A stretch of DNA of 64,000 nt from Hygrophila difformis (GCA_030278955.1 JAOANR010000002.1:12637982-12701981); one strand, 5' to 3'. Shown: positions 1 through 11,492, numbered from the stretch's first letter. The notes: generated by a model from the letters alone, not told the origin. Made by a program: numbers and translations.

Positions 1-1156
1 GACAAATCAGATGGACTCATAGCACGTCTACCAAAGGCAGAATTCTTAGAGGCAGAGATAGTATAGGCTATGGTAGCTAACTCGGCAATAAGCAAATCAA
101 AAGGATTGTTCATATCAGTGTTGGTAGGAAGTTCCAACAACTCATTCAAAACAGAGGGTGTAAGATCAAGCAGTTCACCACGAAGATAAATCTTACAGCA
201 CCAAGGGGAGACATGATCAAGGATATCAGGATGCAAGTTGGCATAAAATTCATGAACAACATTAGGAGAATAGCGCTTAAGAGTAGTAGCCCAAACAGGA
301 AGATGCTTCTTCTCTAAATACTCAGAAAAACCAATCTGATCATAATACGGGTGCACATAGCATTCCTCAGATATGAAACCACGAGAGTTTAAGGTTTCCA
401 AAGCATACCTTTCTCCATCAGCAGAGAAATATAAAGGAGAATGGGCGTCAGACTCCTTGAGAACAGGGGTGGACTTTTTCTTAGGAGCAGCCTTCTTAGG
501 CTTCTTCTTCGCAGGTTGTTTGGGCGTAGTTGGAACAGCCTTGCGCTTCCCTTTCTCACGAACCTTTCTCCGAAGATCATCCAGAGGAATATCATCAGGA
601 TCAATGTGGGATGGTTGTTCCTGAGTCATCGGAACATCCTCAGTAGGAGAACCACCAAAAGGGACTTGCTGAGCAGTACCCGAGTAAAGTGGAGCATTTG
701 TCTCAGGGTCCAACATTAGCAATCCGTCACCAGTAGCGACAGCCGAAGGCGAGAGAGGTGAACTAGCGCCAGGAGGAACAGGGGCGGACGGAGACGCACC
801 GGGGGCAGGGACCGGAGGGGATGTCGGACTTCCAGCACCCGAGCTAGGGTTTATTGTTGTCGGAACATCCGCTTTTGGATCTACGCCAACCGATGATGTC
901 TCGACATGGTCCGAAGTAGGCTGAGGGTTAGAACCCTTCTCAATATCAGGATTGACCTCCATGTTTGCGTCGTCAGGTCAGCAACAAAATAAGCATCCAC
1001 AGCAGCATCAATGTCTTCCTGCGCGTCCTCAAATGTGTCTTCGCCAGGCGACTGATTAGCGGCAAGACGAGCGCGATAAAGGGAATCATCAACTGCGAGC
1101 GGCTGAGCATCCACGACCACATCAGGATTAATGTTGGAGTTAGACGGAGACGCCAT
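1..1156 (-). CDS. Extra retrotransposon ORF downstream of copia pol, PF20167-like, partial
   Basis: A long minus-strand frame is open from an ATG at 962-960 to the left edge (at least 320 codons). It begins with a Pro/Ser/Thr-rich acidic region, followed by a Lys-rich patch (about 543-470) and a globular part ending at the edge. The globular part contains FYANL and an xLRGELLDL-like segment. From memory this resembles the 'putative plant transposon protein' domain (PF20167); a profile search would decide. A second frame starting at ATG 1156-1154 (MASPSNSN...) runs to a stop at 881 and overlaps the first frame in another phase, so either an upstream start was lost to a frameshift or the 962 ATG is the real start. 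It lies where some plant copia elements keep an env-like or accessory ORF. Function unknown. Confidence 0.6.
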
Positions 1157-1284
1157 TGTGAGAGGAGTTCAAATTTCGAAAGGGGAATTTCGGGAGAAAC
1201 TTGCAGAGTCGACTGGGGAGAGAGAGAGGAGACGTGCGTAAGTTGGGAGTGAACGGGCAACCGTCTCAAGCAGTTTAAAGACAA

Positions 1285-1293
1285 CTCCCCCTG
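1285..1293 (-). other. Polypurine-tract-like site after copia pol
   Basis: On the minus strand CAGGGGGAG lies about 60 bases past the RNase H stop codon, where copia elements keep a polypurine tract. The bases that follow do not match the element's own LTR start (TGTTAGGG), and the accessory ORF begins soon after. It is therefore either an internal tract or a relic. The bases between 1157 and 1355 hold nothing else I recognise. Confidence 0.4.
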
Positions 1294-1355
1294 GGGCCTG
1301 GGCAAAAAATAATAAAAAACCAAGAAATGCATTGGCCCACCCGACACATAGCCCA

Positions 1356-2297
1356 TTAGTGAGAAAAGCAGAGGCCTAAACTGCGCCTCAAAGATTCAAA
1401 CCGAGAAGTCTCCAAATTCTTCGTAAGGATGTCTACGAGTTGTTCCAACGACGAGAGACGCTGAATCTTGCACAGACCATCCTCTACCAAATTTCGAATG
1501 AAATGGAACCTGATGTCAATGTGTTTACTCCGATTGTGTTGTACTGGATTCCTGGAGATATTAATGGCACTGGTGTTATCACAGTGAATAAGAAATTCAT
1601 CCAAGGATATACCATAATCTAGAAGCATTTGACGCATCCAAATCAGCTGAGTACAACAATGAGCAGCAACTATATATTTGGCTTCCGCGGTAGACAAAGC
1701 AACAACATTTTGTTTGCTAGAATACCAGCTGACTAGGTTCTGTCCAAGATAGAAACATCCACCAGTTGTTGATTTGCGGTCGTCGGAACAACCAGCCCAA
1801 TCAGAGTCAGTGTAGCCAATTAGCTCAAGAGAGAAACGTGTGGAATACCAGAGACCAAGGCCAGAAGTGCCTTTAAGATATCGAAGAATCCGTTTTGCAG
1901 CACGAAGGTGAGATTCTTTAGGGTCGGACTGATATCGAGCGCACACACCAACACTAAAGGAGATATCCGGACGACTAGCAGTGAGATACAAGAGACTGCC
2001 AAAAATGCTGCGATACATTTTTTGATTAACAGAAACCCCAGATTCATCTTTGGTAATCTTGTCATGCTGACCAAGGGGTGATCTGGCAATCTTGCAATCC
2101 TCCATTTTGAATTTCTGAAGCATGGTGCCAACATACTTCTCTTGATTAAGAAAAATCCCATCGGAGGTTTGCTTAATCTGCAGTCCTAAGAAGAATGTAA
2201 GCTCACCCATCATGCTCATTTCAAATTCAGTCTGCATAGAGTGTACAAAAACATCTCGAAGATCATCTGAAGTGGAGCCAAAAACAATATCATCCAC
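1356..2297 (-). pseudogene. Copia pol: RT C-terminal part and RNase H
   Basis: Minus-strand frame of 313 codons. It opens inside the reverse transcriptase catalytic motif (the DD of YVDD is at its first residues) and continues through the RT thumb-like region (SLLYLTASRPDISFSV). It ends in a copia RNase H domain with the motifs YTDSDWAG, STAEAKY (canonical AEYI is AKYI here) and DNTSAI, and a terminal ADILTKNL-like stretch (here LVDILTKNL). The frame lost its upstream half through a frameshift of one net base just before YVDD, so it cannot be translated together with the N-terminal RT half. The RNase H part has no internal stop. Confidence 0.9.
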
Positions 2298-3136
2298 GTA
2301 AATCTGTCGACTAATAGATGGTTGTTAGTACGTTGTACAAACAACGTCTTATCAACATTACCACGCACATAGCCTTTGTCCAAAAGATATGTAGATAAAC
2401 GTTCATACCAGGCAAGAGGAGCCTGCTTTAGACCATAAAGAGCACGCTTAACCTTATAAACATAATCAGGATGATCAGGGCATTCAAAACCAATGGGCTG
2501 AGATACATGGATGTCTTCCTTGATGTAGCCGTTCAGAAATGCGGTTTTGATGTCCATTTGATACAGTTTAAAACCAAGAGAGCAAGAAATAGCAAGTAAT
2601 AATCTTACAGCCTCGATGCGAGCAACAGGGGCGAATGTCTCATCATAATCCAGGCCTTCAATCTGAGTGAAACCTTGTGCGACTAAGCGGGCCTTATTGC
2701 GAATAATATTTCCATGCTCATCAGTCTTGTTCCGAAAGACCCATTTAGTGCCAATGACATTCACTCCAGTTGGTTGTTCCATCAACTCTCAAACATCATT
2801 GCGTTTGAATTGTAGCAATTCATCCTGCATCGCAGCTATCCAAAACTCATCTTGTAAAGCCTCATTAGCATTCTTAGGTTCAATAGACAAAACAAAACAA
2901 TGCATAATGTGAAAGCACATATTTGCTAATTCAGAAATGTTAAGTTGATGACATCGAGTGTGTCTAGGACCAGAGGGATCGCCAATAATATCATCCTTAG
3001 AGTGATAGGTGCTCGTGGACCACGTTTTGGACCTCTCCTTTTGGGAGAATCTGGAGCTGATGGTTGGTCACCAGTTGTATCAACAACCGGATCACCTTCT
3101 TCAGTATTAGAAACATCAATAGGATCTGAGGGAGGC
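2216..3136 (-). pseudogene. Copia pol: linker and N-terminal RT, with stop and frameshifts
   Basis: Reading leftwards from 3136, an acidic linker is followed by a segment with SIEPKNANEAL and DEFWIAAMQDEL, typical of the region before copia RT. The RT start follows, with GTKWVFRNK, KARLVAQGF, FAPVAR, MDIKTAFLNG and LYGLKQAP. Visible lesions are a reading-frame change near 3010 in the linker, a TGA at about 2789 where the family has Trp (NDV-stop-ELMEQP), and a frameshift near 2300 that removes the YVDD active site from this frame. The gene is broken. No integrase or protease is present upstream. Confidence 0.88.
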
Positions 3137-3804
3137 TGTAACACCCCGGATTTGATAACCCAGGCCGGGGTGCCACCGCCACACCTCCCTAGCAAGACGG
3201 TTTCTCCGAGCTTGCTAAAGAGATGCAAGGCTATAGGTGTTGGAAAAAGTTTTAAAAGCAAGTCCGGAATTACTTAAAGATAATAATGTAATATCATCCA
3301 TACATGATAATAAAAATAATAAGTTGCAGCAGAAATTAAAATACAGGGCCGACATGGCCAAAACTCGGGTTAACAAGCCCGTATGCAAGTCATGTAGAAC
3401 AAATAATTAAATACCCAAAGTGATCCCCGATGCATGATCATGCTCCGTACTCTGTAATGGAAAAATGAACAACGGGTTTTATCAGTATATAAAATACTGA
3501 GTAAGTTAAGCCCTAACAAAATAATTTAAGGGGTTACATGTGTTTAAATCCAAAGATTACACTTTTCATGCATTAATTTAAAAATCCATATTTTATTCGC
3601 AGCGGAAAACATGTTTAATTTATTCAAGACGACAATGCATAATTTAAAAGACTTAATTTAAAAGCGGAATTTAAAAGCATAACTTAAATGACGTAATTTA
3701 AATGCGTAATTTAAAAACATGATGCAAAAGATTTAGGCGTAATCAACACTCACACAAGTCTTTTATAATTTATCCCGCAACTAAGAAGAGGACACCACAC
3801 AAGA

Positions 3805-4135
3805 GAGATCACTAACGAGGCAATCTCAAAAATCATAATCAGTTAGCCGGTGAACCGGCGGCCGCAGCCATATCAGTATTGACTGCCGTTTTGGCTAGCC
3901 ATGTATCTCGATTGCCATTCCGGCAAGCCGTGTGTATCTACTGTCAATTTGACAGGCATGTATATCAACTGTCATCTGACAGGCCTTTCAAGCGGTTTCA
4001 CTGCCACTCGGGCAGGCCTTGTATTTCTCACTGCCGTTTTGGCAGGCCATGTGCACAACTGCCATTTTGGCATAATAAGGAGATCACTAACGAGGCAATC
4101 TCAGATAGTAGGGAGACCACTAACGAGGCAGTCTC
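3805..4135. repeat. Hairpin array in gypsy LTR
   Basis: Seven consecutive units of about 28-32 bases (3882-4074) each centre on a small inverted repeat. Examples are CTGCCGTTTTGGCAG, TTGCCATTCCGGCAA, CTGTCAATTTGACAG, CTGTCATCTGACAG and CTGCCACTCGGGCAG. Stem sequence changes between units while pairing is kept. The array is flanked by three copies of a 23-base hairpin (3805-3827, 4080-4102, 4113-4135). The first two have GAGAT/ATCTC arms and the third has GAGAC/GTCTC arms, a paired change. A GCCGG/CCGGC hairpin lies between (about 3847-3860). Confidence 0.85.
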
Positions 4136-5525
4136 AAAGATAGTTGTACGAAGATCGGCTCAGCCTAGTGAACGGGATTTTTCGAAAGTTCGTATTTCAA
4201 AGTTATCAAAATATTCGATATCGCGTTTCGTAGTTCGAGTTTTCTCAAGTTCGAAAAATCCGATTCGACGCAGTTTACACCTTTCTTAATTAAAAATTCA
4301 TCTTTACACCAAAAATTCTGAAATTTACACAGTAGCTCAAAAACACACACACAAACAATTTTTTCATGTTTTAAGTTTTTGGAAATAAGGTTTCGAAGTG
4401 AGTCAAAATTTGAGTTCTTTACAAAAGATAATTTTTGTCTCAAAAACTGATTTCGTCACAGGTTCGTGCGACGCCGATTAAAAATTCATTTCAAAGCCAA
4501 TTGATCCGAAATTTTTACAGGAGATACACAACACATTAATGAACAACTTTCATGTTTTAAGAAATTAGGAATAATGAATTTTAAGTGTTCAAAAATCGAC
4601 CACAACACGCTGTACACGCGCGGACTCAAAGGATTGCTTGAAACAGGTTCTGAAATTCGGCCGTTTGACATATCAAATGAACTCCAAAATCCATGAAATT
4701 TTATATGCATAATCTAGACACATTTATCTACAACTTTTGTTTAGAAATACAAAGTTAAATCATTCTAAAAACTGGTGAAAAACATACATCAAGTCGAGTA
4801 ATGAAATCTGTCAAGGGTTTCAAACGTTCGGTTTGTCACAGAAAGTTTATGGCGAGATTTAGGATAGCAAATCTTAATGTCAATGGCTGAAATTTGGACA
4901 CAAGATAGATTAAAGTCTTAGGAACAAAATCTATGTTGAAAAGTTTTCGGTTTGAATTTCCGAAGGTCGAGTTTTAGGCGAGTTTTTGAAATTGGACGAA
5001 AATAGGGTTTTTGAAAAACGGTTTTTGTTACGGGTATAGATCTCGAGTTTTAAACAACAATAAACCACAAAAAATTGTGAGTAAGGTCTTAACTTTCTTA
5101 GTTAGAGAGTAGGGTTGCTGTAAAGGGTTTCCGGACGTCCTAAGGTCGCGACGAACGGCCAACTTCTCCGATCGCTTTTTGTTCGTTTCCCGATGTAAAA
5201 TCGTAGCAAAGGAAAATGGTTAGATTTCGAGTTTGTTAAAGCTTATGGACGATTCAAACACTGTAATACTACTTACCAAGGTTTTAGAGGGTAGAGGCTT
5301 CGTCCCGTTTGCCTCGTCGTCGCCGGAAAGTGGAGTCGAAGGAGTTTTGAACTTGGAGAGAAAAGATGGGAGTGTCTAGGGTTTGTTTACTGAAAATATG
5401 GGGTAGGGGGCGCCCAATATTGATATTATGGCCTTCCCAAAAGCTTTGATCCCCTTGCCCTCGTTAGGGGACAGATTTTTGGCAAGAAAATCGTCATAGA
5501 AGGAAAGTTTACACCTTCTGCACCT

Positions 5526-5690
5526 CTGGCGCGCTGGTGACGCGCACCTACGCCTTTGCCCGCGCGGAGCACGCGTGGCCAGGCCTGGAGTCGCGACTCC
5601 GCCTTCCGCGCGGTGGCACGCGTCGAGCTCGGGCCGGCCGGACCGGCCGGTTCGGCGATCCGCGTGGTCCGTCGGGTCTTTTCTTCTTTT
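5526..5690. other. GC-rich island inside gypsy LTR
   Basis: An abrupt GC-rich segment in an otherwise AT-rich LTR. It contains repeated GCGCG and CGCGCG motifs and a short palindrome-rich stretch (GTCGCGAC, GGCCGGCCGGACCGGCCGG). The same block is in the other LTR at about 19337-19502 with a handful of CpG-type differences. It could be a promoter-proximal or transcribed leader part of the LTR. ORFs here reflect base composition. Confidence 0.55.
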
Positions 5691-6148
5691 CTCGATCGGG
5701 TTTCTATCCCCTACGTTTTCGATTCGACTTTTCGGGTCATTTTTGGGGTTACGATTCCTTTCTAAATTTTATTTTGACTCCAATGAATTTCATATTTGAA
5801 ATCAAGAATTCATCGAGTTCGAATCCGTCGGCTTGAATTCGTCGTCCTGTGGCTCCCGTGCAATAATTTATCTAATTAAATTATTTCCGACTTCACGGGT
5901 TCTTGGAATTAAAATTCTTTTCCTTCTTGAATTTAATTCCAATTCTTTTGGGATTAATCCGTGGAATATCTTCGGGCTTCCTTTCCCTCTTTCATCCCAT
6001 TTCGACTTGACCAAAATTTGGGTTCGAATTCTTTGAATTTATCGGTCACGCTATTTCCGAGCAATAATTTATTGTAATAAATTATTTTCTTCTCGGAAAT
6101 AAATTTTATTTCGTTTCTTTGGGCATTGTAAAAACCCCGGGTATTACA

Positions 6149-6162
6149 GTCTACCCCCCTTA
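6149..6162 (-). other. Polypurine tract of gypsy element
   Basis: On the minus strand AAGGGGGGTAGAC directly precedes the left LTR, the expected position for priming plus-strand synthesis. A diverged second copy of the tract and its flank (a CCCCCTTA core followed by GAATCAACTTCGTC) lies at about 6310-6347. The region 6163-6580 otherwise holds no gene. Confidence 0.75.
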
Positions 6163-6581
6163 AGAATCAACTTCGTCCCCGAAGTTGCGCCCTCGCTTTC
6201 TTTTGGCCTCAATTTAATGTTGGGGTATTTCCATCTACTTTCCTTAAGGATAAACGTCTCCCACAAGAAATTTATTCCATTCCTTTGAATGTGGTTTAAA
6301 TTTCTCCTCTCCCCCTTAGGAATCAACTTCGTCCTCAAAGTTGGGCGTTAGCTCCTCGCGAGCTCGGACATTGTTTGGTTGCGTGATTGTATTAATGTGT
6401 GTTGTTGTTTGTTGTTATTTGACTGAACCCAGAGTTGAAATTTCCAAGTTGCCTACGTACCCTGTGAAGGGATCAAGTCATGACGTAGTTCAAAACAATC
6501 TGAATTTGTTTATTTTTGTTTGGATACAATTCGTTGAATCGATCTCAAAAATAAATGCAGTTATCGATACTTGAAAACTTC

Positions 6582-6835
6582 TTACGGTTGCTTGGACCGC
6601 GTGGTCACGTCCTCTCTCCTGTTGATGTTTCCTATTCGCGTCCGGCAGTCACGCAGCCGATGACCATGTCGACCGCACCGAAGGCATGCTCCAGGCTGAG
6701 GGCATCCTCTCGCATAGTCGCCATGGTTGAAGACTATCCCCTTGTTTCGTTCATTGTCGTTTTTATGTGGTCGGTCCAAGTTTCTATGGGAATGGTCCTT
6801 ATTCCTCTTGTATCGTCATTGTGGTCCTTGCTTAG
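6582..6835 (-). pseudogene. Gypsy gag, C-terminal zinc-knuckle part
   Basis: Minus-strand continuation of gag from beyond the nested insertion. The frame contains a CCHC zinc knuckle, CLRCGRHGHRLRDC (C-X2-C-X4-H-X4-C), which in this family binds nucleic acid during packaging. The part between 6835 and about 6780 reads in the same frame as the gag end at 15644 but has a TGA-type stop, so the gene was damaged by point mutation as well as by insertion. It ends at a stop codon near 6582 with no protease or RT following. Confidence 0.82.
6831..6835 (+). other. Target-site duplication of nested element (left)
   Basis: CTTAG directly before the left LTR of the nested element, repeated at 15639-15643 directly after its right LTR. 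A perfect 5-bp duplication. Confidence 0.9.
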
Positions 6836-8915
6836 TGATGCACCCTGTGAAACCACACTTATACAAGCTTGAATTGTACTAAAATATGTCCAAAATGAGT
6901 GCATTTTACCTTAATTTATTGCACATTTAGGTGTATTTCATGTGTTTTTATTTTTCAAGTGATCATGGTTAGATTTGGCTTATTTAGGTTAAATTTACCA
7001 TGTTTTTATGTGTTTTTAATAAGACTTTGGCAAACCTAATGCATTGCAATGTTGTTTCAGGCATTAAAATGAAGAAAGAAGATGTTCGGAGGTCAAAGGA
7101 TGCAAAATTCGGAATTTTCAACACTGGAAGGCTCCAGAATGCGCCACATAGGCATGGCGGCGCATAAAAATGCTCTCCAGCGCCACATTATGCGCCACCT
7201 CAACACTTGGGAAAATTTCGGATGGAAAAAGCTTCAGGATGCGCCACAATAGTTTGGTGGCGCCTAAAACTGCTCCGGAGCGCCACAAAATGCGCCGCTG
7301 TTAAATTAAAAATTTGGAAATTGTCAGAATGCGCCGCTCCTCCTTGGTGGCGCCTAAAACCACCTTTATGCGCCACTTTTTGCGCCACTTTCAGAAATTT
7401 GGAAATTGTCAGAATGCGCCGCTCCTCCTTGGTGGCGCCTAAAACCACCTTTATGCGCCACTTTTTGCGCCACTTTCAGAAATTTGGAAAATGTCAGGAT
7501 GCGCCAGCTCTCTTTGGTGGCGCCGAAAACCTCTTCCGAGCGCCACTTTTTGCGCCACAGTCGCGGTTGGGCAGTTTTCTAACCTCCCGAACTCGGTTTT
7601 AAACGCGGTTTTTCGCCATTCTTTTCATTGGAGACTCATCCCAGACTCATATTATCGACAAAAACTCTCTGCAACTTTGGAGAAGAAGGCAATAACACCG
7701 AACCATGCCGGAGGAAGTGATCAGAGCGTCTTCTCTGACTGTGTTCTTCGCATTCTAGGTGTTGTTTTCCTTTTTTCTCGCTTTGTAATGTTTAGGATTT
7801 GCTTTTAAACATAATTTCCTACTGTTTTCATGTTTGTAAACGGATTTCTATGTTGTTCGTGTTAGAAGTGTTCTAGAACGGGAGTTCGGAATCACTTTGA
7901 AGTATGAATCTATGTTTTATGGAAGTAATTTAATAAATGTCGATGTTTATCTGTGTAATCTGGATTAATCTGCTATGATATTAGAATTTGAATTTGGATT
8001 ATGTATTGGATGCCTGCAATTGATCGATGATTATGTTTTGGCAAAAATTCTGGAATCTGCATTTTTAATCTGCTAATCTGAAATGATCGATCATTCTGCA
8101 TATTTTGTCTACAGTAATCTGGCAATATCCTAATCTGTTCACATTCTAAATTTAGTATTAAAATCCATTTTACCATGTTTTATCAATATTTTACCATAAT
8201 TGTTAGATTATTTACACTATTCTGCATAATTAAATGTTAGAATCTAATCTGTATGATTTCTGCTTTGCTAAATCGGGAGATAAAAAGTGGAAATTAGATT
8301 TTAGTACCGGTCTTGGGAATAAATCATATTAAAATAGATTTTGGCATGTACACGCTGATTTGGGAAATGAAATGTGTCGTTTAATCACAATAGGAAAATT
8401 TGTATGCTTGGGAAAGACTCAAATTTATGCCTAGACTGATGATTGCAGAATGTTAGATAATTTAATTTGCTTCCATGAAGTCTGTTTTTACAAATTATGA
8501 AAATTAGGAAATTGACATATATTTAATCTTTATAAAATCATTAAATCTGTTGAAATTGATCTTTTTAGACATTGGGAAATGCTAAATCATTATGCAATTT
8601 CACTTTTATATAAAGATGACATGTCCTAAATCACTACAAGCATATATCTTATCTTTATTTTTATTATTTTAAATTTTTAACTTGCTTTATTTTTAAATTT
8701 AATGCTATCATTTTAATTTAATCACCATTAGAATTAATCAAACTCTTTTCAAAATATAATATATATTATTAATGAACTTAAAATGACTAAGTTTTCTCCA
8801 GAATGAAATAATATTCTGAATTCCCTTGGGTTCGACCCGGTATTCACCGGTTTTTATTACTTGATGACAACCATCCGCTTGTGGTAAAATATGAGTGGTG
8901 AAAATCACCTCATCA
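6836..8915 (+). repeat. Athila-like 5' LTR (2080 bp)
   Basis: Identical by eye to 13560-15638 apart from an indel or substitution in the last ten bases. It contains an array of about 85-base GC-rich units (7106-7565), followed by an AT-rich tail with repeated AATCTG words. The 131-, 105-, 82- and 67-codon ORFs inside occur identically in both LTRs and show no coding features. Confidence 0.93.
7106..7565. repeat. 85-bp tandem repeat with GCGCC hairpins in Athila-like LTR
   Basis: Two perfect units of period 85 start at 7310 and 7395, a third diverged unit starts at 7480, and looser units lie upstream from about 7106. Each unit has one or two small inverted repeats of the form GCGCCAC...GTGGCGC. 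These stand out as GC-rich islets in AT-rich DNA. The same block is at about 13830-14289 in the other LTR. Confidence 0.85.
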
Positions 8916-8921
8916 AGTTTT

Positions 8922-8939
8922 TGGCGCCGTTGCCGGGGA
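8922..8939 (+). other. Primer binding site, tRNA-Asp type
   Basis: TGGCGCCGTTGCCGGGGA, seven bases after the LTR end. It is the complement of the 3' end of plant tRNA-Asp and is the classic Athila/Tat primer site. Confidence 0.9.
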
Positions 8940-9078
8940 ATTGTTGTGAAAATTATGTTGTTTTGAGTTCATTTAAATATATTTATATTGTTTCTACTTT
9001 TTCTAAATATTGTCATAACTTTTTGCTATTCTATGTTGTGCAAGGGCATCGAGCTAAATCAGTGTGTGATCCTGAAAT

Positions 9079-9279
9079 TTGAAAGAATATTGGGTTTCTC
9101 ATCTAAAAAAGGAAGATTTGCAAGAGAACAAGTGTGAGGATGGCGGCGAGGTGCATGCAGCATATATAATTGAGGATTTCAAATGGCTAGCTTCGATTGA
9201 AAAACCACCTACACGTCATTTAAAGGTATTAGCACCACACTTGAGGTACGTATTTCTCAATAAATTAGATTACTTTTAA
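9079..9279 (+). pseudogene. Short gypsy pol remnant
   Basis: A 66-codon frame whose middle reads IEKPPTRHLKVLAPHLRYVFL. It resembles the PPxLxLKPLPxHLRYAFL stretch that precedes RT in Ty3/gypsy polyproteins. Nothing of RT itself follows. The resemblance is short and the call rests on pattern memory only. Confidence 0.45.
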
Positions 9280-11492
9280 TTAAATGCATTAGATCAAGTG
9301 TTGATATTGGATGCTAGAAAATTTGAGATTAAATTCCACCTCTTGACAACATTACAACTTTAATGAGTTTTTTTTGAGGGAATGCTGATATATTAGAATG
9401 TTAATCAATAATTTTCTTATGATTGCATTACCTTTATTTAAATTGTTCTATAAAGATGTGGAATTTGACCTTATAACTCATGAATGATCACATGATCATG
9501 GAAGTGCACCCACCATTTTGAGCTTTAATTTAGAAAATGATGCATTTGTCTTTGAATGCTAATTAGGAAAGGGAATTCGCATACTGCCGTTGCATGCTTA
9601 GCAATAGTTATTTATGTCTTTTGCTTAATATGTTTGATTTTCTTTTATTTTAGTTTATATGTTTTACTTACAACTAAAAGCAAAAAAAAAAAATAATATA
9701 TATATATATAAAAAAGGTTCTTGCATGATTTTTATTATATGTAATTTTGGAGTGACTCTTAAGAAATAAAGTGATCAATAACTAGATATTTTTGTGGTGA
9801 TTTAAATAAAATATGAGAAAAGGCTGAAATAAATTGATAGAGGGGTTGACGAAAACGAACAGAATTTCATAGATATTTATAGGGGATGATTAGAACTAAT
9901 TAGGGTAATTTTACTAAACAGATGAATAGGAATATGGATGCAATATTAGGTTTCATTTAAACAAATCACGCAATGTATTTTTGCTACAAAGTCTGTACAA
10001 AAACTGAATTTTAGATGCCACTCTTCGTAAATGGTTTTCGAAAACTCAGTTAAGCACCGAAAGTAGCACAAACAAGGCATTTTGGGTTTCATTCATACTA
10101 ATAATGCGTAAAAACTTGTTTGAGCACCACATGTAGTATTAAATGGAATCGTTGGGTTTGTGCCAAACTTGAATTTTTACAAAAGTCCATTCTTATTCAT
10201 CTCCAATTAGCTCAAATTTAATCATAGATCTTCTAATTGGGCTTAAAAACCTACCCATTTAATGTAAACCTTAAAAAATAATAATAAATAAATAAATAAA
10301 ATAAAAATAAAATAAAATAAAATAGTCATCTCCCTCCTGTTCTATCTTTCACAGTCCTCTCTCTATTGAATCTCACAACCGCAGTCATCATCCTCAATTT
10401 CCCTTCCACCACAGTTCTTTAAAATATATATATATATATAAAATAAAAATAATAAAAATAAAAATAATAATAATAATAATATGTTTTGTTTGTCTTTATT
10501 TTCATATTTATGGTTTATGCATGTTTTTATTTTCATTTTATGTCATGTTATGCTTATTTGTTTAGGTTTTTAATTTTGTTAATAAAATATGCCCACCATA
10601 TTTCTAATTTAATAATTAAGTAGTGCATCTTATGTGGTGAAAGTAGAAGCTGAAATGTACTCGATAATTGAAGCTGAAATTGAGGCTCAAGAACCCTAGC
10701 TTCTCAAATTTGGGGATTTCTTGTTAAAGTTCTTCAAAGCTTCAATTTGGGGTAAGTATAGCTATCCTAGTTCAATAATCTGTCCAATTTTGTGATTGAG
10801 AATGCATTATTGTTAGTATTTGTGTTGTTAATTAAATTTTGGGTTATGTAGAATGTGGGATTAAAATTGGTTTAAATGTATAAATCTTTGTTTAAAATGA
10901 ACAATATGAGTGTTAGAACATATTTTCAAGACCTATGCCAAATTTATAGAGTGTTTGTAAAATTTCAGATTACAGCTCTTTGGAAAATGGTATTACAGTA
11001 TCTGAAATCTGAAATTTTCTTATAAAAATGGGTTAAAATAACATGTTTAATCTTTTAAGTTGATCTATGAATATTGTTAACCATGTTGTTTTAATCTACA
11101 TTAATAAATTTTGGTAACAATAAAGCTTGTTTTTTCTAATTTATGAAAAAGAAACATTGTTATTATAAAAACTCATCCTATCAATTTTTAACTAAAAAAG
11201 CAAACTTATGTTATTTAAAACAATAAACTAAAAGTTCTTGATCATTAATTCGAATCATTAATAAGAACTAGTTTGCTAATTTGGTGAACTTTAAGCATTA
11301 AATCTGAAATTTTGAACGAAAAGGGAGTTTTTATAACTTAAAAATGTGTTCTTTTTAATAATAAGTTTTAAGTTCTAGAAAGTGATTTTCTTAAATTTGT
11401 AAGATACTTAGAACTTATAGCTTTTACAATAAAATATATTGGTGTTGTTTAGATCCCACATTCTAGGTTGGTATATGTTTGCTTTATATATT

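Larger units (their letters stand above)
3137..6148 (-). repeat. Gypsy 3' LTR (left copy, 3012 bp)
   Basis: Direct copy of 16949-19959. Termini TG...CA with TGTAACACC at one end and TATTACA at the other. In the first 650 bases I count about ten differences from the other LTR, including a 2-base indel near 3200, so the insertion is clearly older than the nested Athila-like one. It holds an array of small hairpins (3805-4135), a long AT-rich stretch, and a GC-rich island near 5525-5690. The small ORFs inside it (around 3879-4289 and 5537-5836) are incidental. Confidence 0.92.

Noticed and set aside
3882..4074. CRISPR-like repeat-spacer pattern
   Set aside because: Units are short, diverged and themselves palindromic, with no unique spacers, in a plant LTR. 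A mini-hairpin array explains it.
3879..4289. 136- and 80-codon ORFs in the gypsy LTR
   Set aside because: They read through the mini-hairpin array. The corresponding ORF in the other LTR (17693-17965) is shorter because of stops, so there is no conserved protein.
5537..6036. 99-, 74-, 69- and 67-codon ORFs in the GC island of the gypsy LTR
   Set aside because: Compositional. Differences between the two LTRs do not favour synonymous changes by eye and no domain is seen.
7200..7808. ORFs of 67-131 codons inside the Athila-like LTR (also at 13924-14532)
   Set aside because: They are perfectly duplicated in both LTRs, overlap on both strands, and are made of the GCGCC tandem units. No domain or codon signal.
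9131..9145. GTGTGAGGATGGCGG as another stem-loop/purine-tract motif
   Set aside because: The sequence tail matches but no complementary arm lies upstream, and it falls within the pol-like remnant.
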